Under the pieces are notes generated by a model. That model was not told where the DNA came from and did not search any database. It saw nothing but the letters and a program-made list of their open reading frames with translations. From Arthrobacter sp. StoSoilB20 (lineage in GTDB: Bacteria > Actinomycetota > Actinomycetes > Actinomycetales > Micrococcaceae): 64,000 nt of DNA. Shown piece after piece: positions 16,170 through 29,915 of the stretch. Where the stretch lies: positions 4,526,001 to 4,590,000 of the forward strand of contig NZ_AP024651.1 in assembly GCF_019977295.1 (NCBI RefSeq), read 5' to 3'. The position numbers and the translations under genes are program-made. The stretch's first letter is position 1; every line of letters begins with the position of its first letter.

Positions 16170-17399
16170 ATGACGGAAATTCAGGGGCAGCTGTCTTTCA
16201 CGAAGGACGCAGCCAGGGACTTGGAACTGCAGGAGTATGGGCTTGATCCCGCCGTGGATTCCACGCTCCTGCCCAATGCCGCCGTCATGAGTGCCCTGCA
16301 GAACCTCGTGAGGCTCGCCACCGAGCTGTGCGGCGCACCGTTTGGCGTGGTCAACATCATCAGTGCCGAGTACCAACACCAGATCGGCGCGTGGGGCGTG
16401 GACCCGGGGGTGTGCTCCCGTGAAGACTCCATGTGCGCCAAGGTATTCCTCTCCCGCGAGAGGACCGTGGTGGCGGATGCGTCCAAGGACCCCCGCTTCG
16501 CAGACAATCCTTTTGTTACCGGCGAGATCGGCGATGTCCGCTTTTACGCCTCAGTTCCCCTGCAAACAGAGTCCGGGTTCGTCCCCGGAACCCTGTGCGT
16601 TTTCTCGGACAAGACCAAGGAATTGACCCCTGAACAGGTCAGCATGCTGGAAGTCCTGGCCAAGCAGGTAGTGGAGTTGCTTGAACTTCAGCACCGTACC
16701 GTCCAGTTGGACCGTACCTATTCCGAGTTGCGGGAAAGCAACGCGAAACTCGCCGGCTTCGCTGGCCGCGTCAGCCATGACCTCCGCATCCCCCTGACCA
16801 CCATCCTCGGCTACGTGGAACTGGTGGAGGACGACCCCGACGTCGAACCCCAAAGCACCGCTGCACAGTATCTGGACCGGATAGGTGCCAGCGGCCGCCG
16901 GATGCTGGGCATGCTCGAGGACGTCCTGAGCTACTCCCGCGTGGGTGGCGGCATCCAGCCGGTCACGGTGTCACTGCGCGAGGTAGCCCAAGAGGTTGCC
17001 CGTGACCTCGGCATCGAGAACGATGACGTTGTGGACGTCCAGGAGCTCCGGCTCCAGGCGGACCGTGGGCAGCTCCGCACACTGCTGCAGAACCTCGTTT
17101 CGAATGCCATGAACTACCGCAGCCCGGATCGTGAGCTGCGGGTCCGGATCAGCGGGGTTTCGAACTATCACGGCGCCACTGTCTTCGTTGCGGACAACGG
17201 CAAGGGCATCGCCCCGGAGGACCGCGCAAAGGTCCTGGAACCCTTGGTACGCCTGCGCAGGCAGGGCGACGGCCCCGGCTCAGGTCTCGGCCTGGCTACC
17301 TGCAGCAGCATCGCGAAAGCACACGGCGGCGACCTCACCCTGGCAGAAACTCCCGGCGGCGGTACAACAGTGGCCGTCAGTTTCCCCTCCGGAAGCTGA
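16170..17399 (+). CDS. GAF-domain sensor histidine kinase, soluble
   Basis: 409 residues from the ATG at 16170, nine bases after GGGGGA; an in-frame TTG at 16161 is less likely. A GAF domain covers about residues 35-170 (LCGAPFGVVNIISAEYQHQI). The phospho-acceptor is His203 in VSHDLRIPLTTILGYVELVE, and the ATPase domain shows the N box (LVSNAMNYRSPD) and G boxes (VADNGKGIAPEDR, GSGLGLATCSSIAKAHGG). No membrane segment, so it senses an internal signal. No response-regulator gene lies beside it, making it an orphan kinase. Confidence 0.9.
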   Translation: MTEIQGQLSFTKDAARDLELQEYGLDPAVDSTLLPNAAVMSALQNLVRLATELCGAPFGVVNIISAEYQHQIGAWGVDPGVCSREDSMCAKVFLSRERTVVADASKDPRFADNPFVTGEIGDVRFYASVPLQTESGFVPGTLCVFSDKTKELTPEQVSMLEVLAKQVVELLELQHRTVQLDRTYSELRESNAKLAGFAGRVSHDLRIPLTTILGYVELVEDDPDVEPQSTAAQYLDRIGASGRRMLGMLEDVLSYSRVGGGIQPVTVSLREVAQEVARDLGIENDDVVDVQELRLQADRGQLRTLLQNLVSNAMNYRSPDRELRVRISGVSNYHGATVFVADNGKGIAPEDRAKVLEPLVRLRRQGDGPGSGLGLATCSSIAKAHGGDLTLAETPGGGTTVAVSFPSGS

Positions 17400-17440
17400 C
17401 CCCGGCCAGCGCGTTCAGGGTCGCCGAACTGACAGAACGT

Positions 17441-17474
17441 AACGCACGACGGCGGCAGGTCGCCGTCGTGCGTT
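17441..17474. terminator. Bidirectional terminator hairpin (family member 2)
   Basis: Perfect 14-bp arms AACGCACGACGGCG (17441-17454) and CGCCGTCGTGCGTT (17461-17474), loop GCAGGT. Between convergent histidine kinase and Ser/Thr kinase genes. Read on the minus strand the loop becomes ACCTGC, as in the other members. Confidence 0.85.
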
Positions 17475-17491
17475 AATCAACGGTGATTGGG

Positions 17492-18886
<1,395 letters not shown>

Positions 18887-19119
18887 GAAATGTCACGTCC
18901 TTCAGGCATACCTGGAGCCGCGGACCCAACCACTGTCCTTGCGTCACCAAGCAATGCCGTCAATCAAACTTTCACGATGGCCGCGCGGCCAATCTGCTTC
19001 AGCCACGTGCGGCCCAGGCAAGGAGCCCAAACAGCATCATCCGGTTTCACCAGATAAGTTATCAGGATACTGATTAAATCGCTGGAAGAACAATGGGGGC
19101 AGCTGCATTGCGGCCGATG

Positions 19120-19761
19120 TCAGGCCTCGCGCAACTGATCCACCGCCGCCCGCAACTTGCCCGCGGGCACGCCCAGGGTCCATTCGGCAACGTCGGTGAC
19201 GAACCGCGTAAACGCTTCATAATCAAAGGAGCCGGGGTTGTTGGCGTAGGAGCCGACGCCGTCGATCGCCACCCAGATCCGGATGCAGGCTGCGAATGGA
19301 TCGTCGACGGCGAAGTCACCCGACGCCCGGCCATCTTCAATGAGCGCGGTCAGCCGGGTTCGGTCCAGATGCTCCTGCGCCAGCATGGCCTCGGCCAACG
19401 CGGGAGTAAAGCGGCAGAGGTGCCTCGCGTTGAGCCATAGCCGGGTCAACGGAAAGGCCCCGTTGCCTTCGATGCGTGAAACCAAATGGGCCATGCGGTG
19501 CAGGGGAGTTCCGTCGTCGGGAAACAACTCTTCCCGCTCCTCCGAAACGGCGAGGACAAAGGCTGCAACCACCAGGTCTTCGGCGGCCGGATAGTAATGG
19601 CTGATCAGGCCGGGCCGGACACCCAGCCGGTCCGCGACGGCGCGGAGGGTAATCCGCTCGAGCCCCTCGGCCAGGGCAATGGACGCGGCCTCGGAAAGGA
19701 TTTCTGCGCGGCGCTCGTCAGGTAATTTCCGGACACGTTGGGGCGGGGGGCTTGACACCAT
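19120..19761 (-). CDS. TetR family transcriptional regulator
   Basis: 213 residues. N-terminal helix-turn-helix: RRAEILSEAASIALAEGLER, ITLRAVADRLGVRPGLISHYYPAAED. The C-terminal domain (PLTRLWLNARHLCRFTPALA, DPFAACIRIWVAIDG) is of the BetI-like type. It is divergent from the permease-hydrolase-amidohydrolase operon starting at 19874, with palindromes in the 112-bp gap, so it very probably represses that operon and itself. No clear ribosome-binding site precedes the ATG. Confidence 0.88.
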   Translation of the reverse strand: MVSSPPPQRVRKLPDERRAEILSEAASIALAEGLERITLRAVADRLGVRPGLISHYYPAAEDLVVAAFVLAVSEEREELFPDDGTPLHRMAHLVSRIEGNGAFPLTRLWLNARHLCRFTPALAEAMLAQEHLDRTRLTALIEDGRASGDFAVDDPFAACIRIWVAIDGVGSYANNPGSFDYEAFTRFVTDVAEWTLGVPAGKLRAAVDQLREA

Positions 19762-19771
19762 GATCGACAGT

Positions 19772-19816
19772 CTATTGGATTAGTGACCAATAGCACGTTG
19801 GTCACGCGACCAATAG
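19772..19816. promoter_or_regulatory. TetR operator cluster
   Basis: Inverted repeat CTATTGG/CCAATAG (19772-19778, 19787-19793) and a second TTGGTC/GACCAA (19798-19803, 19808-19813); GACCAATAG occurs twice (19785 and 19808). Located in the divergent promoter between the TetR gene and the NCS1 permease. Confidence 0.65.
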
Positions 19817-19873
19817 CATCACCGGGCCGGTATCCCATCGTCGTGAGCCGGTCTTTGCCCGAGAGGAACAGCG

Positions 19874-24176
<4,303 letters not shown>

Positions 24177-24186
24177 CCGCAGCAAG

Positions 24187-24218
24187 GCGCCCGACGGCGA
24201 CCTCCCGCCGTCGGGCGC
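24187..24218 (+). terminator. Terminator hairpin (family member 3)
   Basis: Perfect 13-bp arms GCGCCCGACGGCG (24187-24199) and CGCCGTCGGGCGC (24206-24218), 6-nt loop ACCTCC, followed by TTCCTT. Core like the other members but CAC/GTG is replaced by CCC/GGG on both arms. Closes the hydrolase operon. Confidence 0.85.
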
Positions 24219-24267
24219 TTCCTTACGTGACGTACGGAACTGCGGCACCACCACTGTGCAAGGCACA

Positions 24268-24861
24268 ATGGAAGGCATGACCCTCACGACTTTCGCCCTC
24301 GTCCGCCATGGCCAGACCGACTGGAACGCGGAGCGCCGGTTGCAGGGTTCCACCGATATTCCCCTCAACGACGTCGGCCGGGAACAGGCGCGCGAAGCCG
24401 TCGCGTTCCTCTCGGATCAGCCGTGGGACACCGTGGTGTCCTCGCCGCTGAGCCGCGCGGCCGAAACGGCGGAAATCATCGCAGACGGGCTCGGACTGAA
24501 GGTGGCCCGGCTTGTTCCCGAGCTCACCGAACGCAGCTTTGGCCCCGCGGAAGGCTTGCAGGCAGGCCCTGAGCTTGAGGCATTGCGCATCCCGGGCGGA
24601 TTCCGCGGCGGCGAAAGCGATGAAGCTGCCGCCGACCGGGGCATCGCAGCCCTGGAAGAGTTGGCCCGGGAATTCGCCGGCAAACGGGTCCTGGTGGTCG
24701 CGCATGGCACCTTGATCAGGCTGACCCTGAGCCGTGCCATCGGCCGCACCTTGGACAGCGTCCAGAACGCGGTCCTGAACCTGGCACACCACCACGTGTC
24801 GGACGGCTGGCAGCTGGAATACTTCAACGGCGAGCGCGTCCGGGTGGACATCGAAGCCTGA
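24268..24861 (+). CDS. Histidine phosphatase family protein (phosphoglycerate mutase-like)
   Basis: 197 residues from the ATG at 24268; an ATG three codons later (24277, MTLTTFALV) is equally plausible and neither has a strong ribosome-binding site. Catalytic phospho-histidine in ALVRHGQTDWNAERRLQGST, and the second histidine in VLVVAHGTLIRLTLS. Usual length for cofactor-dependent phosphatases such as CobC/PhoE/GpmB relatives; the substrate cannot be read from sequence. Confidence 0.88.
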   Translation: MEGMTLTTFALVRHGQTDWNAERRLQGSTDIPLNDVGREQAREAVAFLSDQPWDTVVSSPLSRAAETAEIIADGLGLKVARLVPELTERSFGPAEGLQAGPELEALRIPGGFRGGESDEAAADRGIAALEELAREFAGKRVLVVAHGTLIRLTLSRAIGRTLDSVQNAVLNLAHHHVSDGWQLEYFNGERVRVDIEA

Positions 24862-24869
24862 GTAAGCGG

Positions 24870-25406
24870 CTACCGACGGTTTCCCGCTGCAGGCTTGAGG
24901 GCGGCATCCAACAAACGGTCAAAGCTGGATACTCCACTCCCGGGCGGAACTGCCGTGATCACTGCCCGCCACTTCACCGGGGCGTCCTCTTTCTGGGCAA
25001 GGACCCGCTGAACCTGCAGCCGTAACCCGGCCACGCCGTTGACCAGGAGCGGCCATGGTTCGCCAGTCCTGATCAGACGGTGAAGTTGCTGCACCGAGAG
25101 CGCCTCACTGGCGTTCCCCGTCACCTCGGCAATGGTGTCATTCACTCTTGCGGTGACTCCCTGCATGAAGTTCCTGCGCGCTGCAATGACAGGAAGCGTT
25201 AGGATTCCGGCGAAGACCACCGTGAACATGGCGACGGCGCCGATGCTTCTGAAGGCAGGCAGGAAGACCATCAGAAGCAGTCCGATAAGGACCCCCAGCA
25301 CGCCAAAGATGACGAACTTCACGACGGGTTCATCGCCGGTCCTACTTTCCCACTGAACCACCGTGACCGTGCCTTTGGTGGATAGCGGCTGCTCTGGATC
25401 TTTCAT
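24870..25406 (-). CDS. Hypothetical membrane protein
   Basis: 178 residues with two adjacent membrane helices (about 29-50 and 54-75) and a cytoplasmic domain of about 100 residues (LSVQQLHRLIRTGEPWPLLV, WRAVITAVPPGSGVSSFDRL). I do not recognise the family. Its start overlaps the stop of the upstream coiled-coil gene by ATGA, so the two are likely to be made together. Convergent with the histidine phosphatase. Confidence 0.65.
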   Translation of the reverse strand: MKDPEQPLSTKGTVTVVQWESRTGDEPVVKFVIFGVLGVLIGLLLMVFLPAFRSIGAVAMFTVVFAGILTLPVIAARRNFMQGVTARVNDTIAEVTGNASEALSVQQLHRLIRTGEPWPLLVNGVAGLRLQVQRVLAQKEDAPVKWRAVITAVPPGSGVSSFDRLLDAALKPAAGNRR

Positions 25407-25969
25407 GGTTGGTCCCCCTTCACTTCCATGAGCGCTTCGGCGAGGATGACCGACTCGCGGGCTTGCTTCAGATCGTTGAGCAACCCATGGTCCGGTATCG
25501 ATGCGCCGCCGCCCTTGGCCCCGGCGAGTTCATAAAGGACTGTGTTGAGGTTGTGCCGGTCTTGCTGCACCGCACGGGACGCCTTCAGTTTGGCCGCGGC
25601 GGTTTCAAGCTCTGCCAGCGACTTTTGGATAGCGTCGCGCCGGCCTCGTAGCTGGTGCATCCTTTCATTGATGCGTGTTGTCTGCGCGTGGTGGAGCGCC
25701 ACCATTTTCACAGCGGTGTCGTGGAGTTCACCAAGGGCGGCGCACTTCTCCGGCCCTCCGGTGTGGCGGTCCAATTCCATCGATACACGGGCCCTGCGAT
25801 GTTCCCACTTCAAGGAAGCGGCCTGGTACTTTTCCAGCAGCACTGAGACTGCGCCGAGTGCCTGGAGGACGGACCGGAGCCGGGATCGGAGGTGGGCAGC
25901 GGCGTCGTCCAGCCTCTGGATAAAGGCTGCATAATTGTCCGGAGGCGAAGCGTTGTCCGGCGGCCTCAT
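25403..25969 (-). CDS. Hypothetical coiled-coil protein
   Basis: 188 residues from the ATG at 25969 (MRPPDNASPPDNYAAF); another ATG at 25996 is in frame and the frame stays open far upstream without support. Residues about 15-150 are heptad-rich and charged (IQRLDDAAAHLRSRLRSVLQ, RINERMHQLRGRRDAIQKSL). No known domain. ATGA overlap with the following two-helix membrane protein suggests a membrane-attached coiled-coil pair. Start uncertain. Confidence 0.6.
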   Translation of the reverse strand: MRPPDNASPPDNYAAFIQRLDDAAAHLRSRLRSVLQALGAVSVLLEKYQAASLKWEHRRARVSMELDRHTGGPEKCAALGELHDTAVKMVALHHAQTTRINERMHQLRGRRDAIQKSLAELETAAAKLKASRAVQQDRHNLNTVLYELAGAKGGGASIPDHGLLNDLKQARESVILAEALMEVKGDQP

Positions 25970-26225
25970 GGGCCAGCCACCCTGGTGGATGGGCATCCTG
26001 CACGCGCCCGCTGCGGGGTCCGACCCCGCCCACAAAAGCGGGAGCCCGGCAAGGAAAACGCTCCCCACACGCCCATGCAAAGAGGATAGTGGGTCCGGCG
26101 CGGTTGTCATAGGCCTCGTGCTGACACCTCGCACGGGATGCCTGGCATGAAAGCCAATCACCGATAGTGTTGTCTCGACTGAGGACCACTCAGCCTGGAC
26201 ATGAAGCACCCTTGGGGGGAATGAA

Positions 26226-26957
26226 GTGAAAAAGTTTGCGCTGCATAGCGTCGGAATTTCGGCACTGGTGATGATGGCATTGACCGGATGCGGCGGGTCC
26301 ACGGGATCCACTGGGTCAGCTGGGTCGGCCACGCAGGATGCGTCCCCATCGCAGGCTCCGGCCACAGCCAAGCAGTACACCAATGACGAGCTCATGGCAC
26401 TGGTCAAGCAGGTCAAGAGCCCTTCGGGCAAGGAATTGACCGTTGCCTCCAGTGATGAGCTCTCCCAGGAAAATCCGATGAAGGCACTCCTGAGCATGTT
26501 CACTGTGGAACCGGCCGAATGTAAGGACCTTGGAACCCTGGGCGGATCAGAGGTCCTTGAGGGGTCAACAACGGCTGCCGGCGCAGACCTCGACGCTGAA
26601 TCCGAAGTGATGACCATGGTGACCCTGACATCAGGCGTTGACGTCCAGAAACTGCAGGAGAGCATCGACAAGAGCAGCGCCCAAGCCAACAAGTGCGCCA
26701 AGATGACCCTGTCCATGTCCGGCCAATCCATGAACGTGGCCACCGAAAAATTTGAGGGCATCAGCACGGTCCCGGGAACGGTCGGATACAAGACGGCCAT
26801 GTCATCGGCCAGCGGTGCGTCGCAGACCACCTACATGGCCTACGCCATCAAAGACGGCGTCCTGATCTCCGCTACTGCATCCGGCAAGGGCGCTGAGGCC
26901 ACGGGCGTCGCCAATGCCGGCGCCATGATGGACCAGGCCGCTGCCCTGATCAAGTAG
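26226..26957 (+). CDS. Hypothetical lipoprotein
   Basis: 243 residues from the GTG at 26226, nine bases after a GGGGGGA run. Signal peptide with lipobox LTGC (Cys22), then a Gly/Ser/Thr/Ala linker with STGSTGSAGSA repeats, and a domain of about 190 residues with two cysteines (ECKDLG, NKCAKM). Resembles DUF5642/LpqN-type mycolate-group lipoproteins only loosely; no family assigned. Single gene, followed by stop-containing repeats and a terminator. Confidence 0.75.
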   Translation: MKKFALHSVGISALVMMALTGCGGSTGSTGSAGSATQDASPSQAPATAKQYTNDELMALVKQVKSPSGKELTVASSDELSQENPMKALLSMFTVEPAECKDLGTLGGSEVLEGSTTAAGADLDAESEVMTMVTLTSGVDVQKLQESIDKSSAQANKCAKMTLSMSGQSMNVATEKFEGISTVPGTVGYKTAMSSASGASQTTYMAYAIKDGVLISATASGKGAEATGVANAGAMMDQAAALIK

Positions 26958-26962
26958 CCGGC

Positions 26963-26997
26963 GCTTCAGTAGGCTTCAGTGGGCTTCAGTAAATAGC
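26963..26997. repeat. Three tandem 10-bp units after a stop codon
   Basis: GCTTCAGTAG, GCTTCAGTGG, GCTTCAGTAA in perfect 10-bp register, six bases beyond the lipoprotein stop (TAG 26955-26957). Two of the three units contain a stop codon. Confidence 0.8.
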
Positions 26998-27019
26998 GAC
27001 TGGGTTCGCTAAGCCACAG

Positions 27020-27058
27020 GCAAGGGCCGTGATCCTCGAGGAGGTTCACGGCCCTTGC
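27020..27058. terminator. Bidirectional terminator hairpin
   Basis: Perfect 13-bp arms GCAAGGGCCGTGA (27020-27032) and TCACGGCCCTTGC (27046-27058); the 13-nt loop itself contains CCTCGAGG. Followed by TGTTTGTG. It separates the lipoprotein gene from the convergent TetR gene and does not belong to the CGACGGCG family. Confidence 0.85.
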
Positions 27059-27077
27059 TGTTTGTGTGCGGCCCTTT

Positions 27078-27647
27078 TCAGCGGCGCGGGGATGCCTCCA
27101 GCACCATTGCCGCCAATTCTTTCGCTACGGAAACCGCCTGGGGCTGTGCGTCGAGGTTGGAGCCGGCGACTGCCCCGTCATAGAGGAGGCAAAGCCGGGC
27201 GGAGACATCCTCCGGGCGCGCGAAGCCTTCCTCCTCGCAGAGCGAGACCATGGCATTGGCCAGCCAATCGCGGAAGGTGCGCAACGCGGTGGACTCAACG
27301 CTGCCCGGACGGGCTTCTGCGTTGGCATTGGCGAATGGGCAACCCTTGTAGCCTGGCTCGGCAACGGCTTCCTCGAGTGCCTCGAAAATGGCCAGCAGCT
27401 TATCCACCGGCTTGTCCAACCCTTGCTGGAACCGGGCAATTCGGTCCCGCCGGCGCTGGTCCCGGCCCGCCAGGTAAGCGGCTATGAGCTCGTCCTTGCC
27501 GGAAAAGTTGTAGAACAACGAGCCCTTGGCCACACCGGCTTCTTCGATGACCCGGTCAATCCCCACAGTGTGGACGCCCTCGGAGTAGAACAACTTGTCT
27601 GCGGCATCGAGGAGTCGTTGTCGTGCTGGAACCTTGGTTGCGGACAT
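27078..27647 (-). CDS. TetR/AcrR family regulator of the divergent MFS gene
   Basis: 189 residues. HTH: RQRLLDAADKLFYSEGVHTV, GIDRVIEEAGVAKGSLFYNF. The C-terminal domain (YKGCPFANANAEA) is of the type that often carries a reactive cysteine near CPFAN, seen in regulators of efflux pumps; sensing by that cysteine is speculation. Divergent from an MFS exporter with AGACAG palindromes between them. Confidence 0.88.
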   Translation of the reverse strand: MSATKVPARQRLLDAADKLFYSEGVHTVGIDRVIEEAGVAKGSLFYNFSGKDELIAAYLAGRDQRRRDRIARFQQGLDKPVDKLLAIFEALEEAVAEPGYKGCPFANANAEARPGSVESTALRTFRDWLANAMVSLCEEEGFARPEDVSARLCLLYDGAVAGSNLDAQPQAVSVAKELAAMVLEASPRR

Positions 27648-27661
27648 GCAAACAGCCTATC

Positions 27662-27736
27662 AGACAGATCTGTCTAAAAATTCTTGACTTTATTGAACAG
27701 ACCTGTCTAACTGGGGTTATTAGACCGTCCTGTCCA
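27662..27736. promoter_or_regulatory. TetR operators and MFS promoter
   Basis: Perfect 14-bp palindrome AGACAGATCTGTCT (27662-27675); a second copy ACAGACCTGTCT at 27697-27708, and a weaker AGACCGTCCTGTCC at 27722-27735. TTGACT at 27684-27689 with a TAACT-type -10 about 17 bp on overlaps the second copy, so binding should block the MFS promoter. Confidence 0.65.
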
Positions 27737-27747
27737 AGGAGCCCCCG

Positions 27748-28974
27748 TTGCCTCGTTCCACCCCTTCAAAATCCTCGTTCGTCGGGCTCGCAGCAGTGTT
27801 TGCAGCATTCTTTTTCGCAGCCGGAGCACCGACGCCGCTGCTCTCCCTGCGCCAACAGGAGTGGGGCTTTTCGGCCTCCGCACTGACCATTGCCTTCTCC
27901 ATCTACGCGATCGGGCTCTTGGTTGCCCTCCTCATCGGGGGCACATTGTCGGATCATCTTGGAAGGCGTCCGGTGATGCTGATCGCCCTCTCCGGCGAAC
28001 TGCTTTCCATGATCGTCTTCATCATGGCCCCCAACATCACGTGGGTGATCATCGCTCGAGCGGCTCAGGGCCTTGCCACCGGACTGGCCACTTCCGCTTT
28101 CAACGCAGCCATCACTGAACACGCTCCGGCGAACCGCAAGAAGATCGCCGGGGGGCTTGCAGCCGCATCCGTGGCAGGCGGACTGGGCCTGGGAGCCCTC
28201 GTCACCGGCGCCGCCGTCCAATTCACGCCGGACGCCAATACCTTGATCTTCGCGATCCTTGCGGTCATCATGGTCGCGGCCATCGCATACGTGAGCTTCA
28301 CCGCGGAAACAGTGGCTGCCAAACCGGGTGCTTTGCGTTCACTCGTCCCCCGACTCAGCCTGCCGGCGTCGATTCGCCGCGAATTTGGCGCAGGCCTTCC
28401 GGTGCACATCGCGGGCTGGATGTTCCCGGCCCTGTTTTTGGGACTCTCCCCGGCATTGCTCCGGCTCCAATTCGGGCTGGACGGAGGCCTCGTGGCAGGC
28501 TTCACTGCGTTCCTGGGTCCGTTCGCTGCCGCTGCTGCGGGCTTCTACTTCACCCGGCATCCCGCCCGGCACAGCACCCTGGCAGGAGTGTCCCTGATCC
28601 TCGCCGGAATCGTCGTGGTCCTGATCGGGATCAGCGCCCCATGGCTGCCTGCCATCTGGATTGGCGCCGTGCTTGGAGGCGTTGGTTTTGGCGGCTCCTT
28701 CGGCGGCCAACTTCGCCTGATTGCGCCCCTGGTTGAGCCCCGGCAACGTGCCGGTGTTTTCGCAGGCATCTACACCGCCGCCTACCTTGCCTTCAGCATC
28801 CCGGTTGTCATCGCAGGCTTGCTGGTACCCGCATGGGGGCTCGTCCCGACACTCCAGGCTTACGGCGGAACTCTCCTGGTTTTCGCCGCCTTGGGCGTCG
28901 TGATTCAGGCTGTCCGCTTGCGGCAACAACCCGCTGCTGAGCACAATCCACTGCCGGTGAGGGTGGGCGCCTGA
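27748..28974 (+). CDS. MFS transporter, probable drug efflux
   Basis: 408 residues from a TTG at 27748, seven bases after AGGAG. Twelve helices; loop 2-3 signature GGTLSDHLGRRPVMLIALSG and motif C-like ATGLATSAFNAAITEHAP. Similar in layout to sugar or drug exporters of the YcaD/Bcr type. Divergent TetR control points to inducible export of a small toxic compound. Confidence 0.88.
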   Translation: MPRSTPSKSSFVGLAAVFAAFFFAAGAPTPLLSLRQQEWGFSASALTIAFSIYAIGLLVALLIGGTLSDHLGRRPVMLIALSGELLSMIVFIMAPNITWVIIARAAQGLATGLATSAFNAAITEHAPANRKKIAGGLAAASVAGGLGLGALVTGAAVQFTPDANTLIFAILAVIMVAAIAYVSFTAETVAAKPGALRSLVPRLSLPASIRREFGAGLPVHIAGWMFPALFLGLSPALLRLQFGLDGGLVAGFTAFLGPFAAAAAGFYFTRHPARHSTLAGVSLILAGIVVVLIGISAPWLPAIWIGAVLGGVGFGGSFGGQLRLIAPLVEPRQRAGVFAGIYTAAYLAFSIPVVIAGLLVPAWGLVPTLQAYGGTLLVFAALGVVIQAVRLRQQPAAEHNPLPVRVGA

Positions 28975-29005
28975 ATCCGGACGCCCCGCACCTCAGGAAG
29001 GGAAG

Positions 29006-29290
29006 TTAGCTGGCTTCCAAGCGCGCCTTCAACTGCTCGGCGTAGTCCGTGTAAGCCGCAGCAATTTCTTCCAAGTCAACCGTCTGGGGGAAGTCGATCA
29101 CGGGCTGGTGCTCCGCCAGGAATGACGTAGTTTCTTCAACCACACGCTGCTCGTCGAAGCCACCCAGGCCTGCCTCGGACAGGAAATCCGGGTTGGTGTG
29201 GACCAGGGATTCCCCGGTTTGGCCTTCCGAGGCCCACCGGACCAGGTACTCGTTCTGATTGACAAGTTCAATGTCGAATGACTTCTCCAT
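29006..29290 (-). CDS. Conserved hypothetical small acidic protein
   Basis: 94 residues, acidic, no membrane segment (VNQNEYLVRWASEGQTGESL, VEETTSFLAEHQPVIDFPQT, EIAAAYTDYAEQLKARLEAS). No motif recognised. Coding is supported by composition and by a clean ATG with a long open frame. The 115-bp gap upstream holds only the terminator at 29404. Confidence 0.65.
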   Translation of the reverse strand: MEKSFDIELVNQNEYLVRWASEGQTGESLVHTNPDFLSEAGLGGFDEQRVVEETTSFLAEHQPVIDFPQTVDLEEIAAAYTDYAEQLKARLEAS

Positions 29291-29403
29291 AGCAGCAGCC
29301 TAATGCCCGACGCGCCGTTCGCCGGCAGGAAGCCCGGGCCGAAGCGGACGCCTTCGGACCATTCCGTCACGCAAGGAGCCCGGAACTTACGCAATGACCC
29401 CTT

Positions 29404-29457
29404 AACGCAAGAAAGCGCACGACGGCGGCCACCCGGCGTCGTGCGCTTTCTTGCGTT
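29404..29457. terminator. Long terminator hairpin (family member 4)
   Basis: Perfect 21-bp arms (29404-29424 and 29437-29457, outer part AACGCAAGAAAGCGCACG) with a 12-nt loop, then TTG. Longest stem of the family. Placed between two leftward genes (29471 and 29006). Confidence 0.85.
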
Positions 29458-29470
29458 TTGCGGCGGCTGC

Positions 29471-29701
29471 TTAGACCTCCGGGCGACGTTCGACGACGGT
29501 GTGGGGGTCGCCTCGGCGTTCAACAACAGTGCGACGCGTCCTGTTGGACATGGCGATGGAGATGATGAGGCCGATAACACCGACCACCATCAGGATGTAA
29601 CCCACCAGGACCTGGTCCAGGAAGGGGATGAGTCCGGGGGCGAGCGCGAAAGCCAGAATAGCTCCGATGGCGATCAGGGCAATGGAAGAACCAATTCTCA
29701 T
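29471..29701 (-). CDS. DUF6458-like small membrane protein
   Basis: 76 residues: MRIGSSIALIAIGAILAFAL then a short loop and a second helix (GYILMVVGVIGLIISIAM), ending in a basic tail with two TVVERR copies. Matches the DUF6458 plan (two helices and a basic tail), common in actinobacterial stress-linked proteins. The promoter carries the TAAGYATSCT motif also seen before 33414, 37120 and 47709 genes. Confidence 0.75.
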   Translation of the reverse strand: MRIGSSIALIAIGAILAFALAPGLIPFLDQVLVGYILMVVGVIGLIISIAMSNRTRRTVVERRGDPHTVVERRPEV

Positions 29702-29752
29702 AACGTGCTCCTCGTATACGTTCGGCGCGTGGTCAGGGGTCTTCGGCCGAAT

Positions 29753-29772
29753 CTATACAGTCAGCATACTTA
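29753..29772 (-). promoter_or_regulatory. TAAGYATSCT promoter motif, copy 1
   Basis: Read toward the gene: TAAGTATGCTGACTGTATAG, 52-71 bp before the DUF6458 start. Same position class and orientation as copies at 34412, 37042 and 47655. Confidence 0.5.
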
Positions 29773-29813
29773 TGAATGGGTACTCCTGCCAGCAATTTGA
29801 ACTCTTCCGGCGG

Positions 29814-29915
29814 GCCGCCCGTCGGCGACGGAAGCGACCGTCAGCAGGGAAAACACCCGTCGGCAGCGGGAGCGCCCGTCGGCAGCGGGAGCGCCCGTCA
29901 GTGGCGGGCTGCCCG
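29814..29915. repeat. Degenerate tandem repeats next to a stop codon
   Basis: About six imperfect 18-19-bp units (core read on the minus strand: GCTGACGGGCGCTCCC) directly after the stop of the leftward NmrA-like gene. Several units keep the stop context CTGACGG; the true stop lies at 29916-29918, with further minus-strand TGA copies at 29898-29900 and 29841-29843. Confidence 0.7.
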
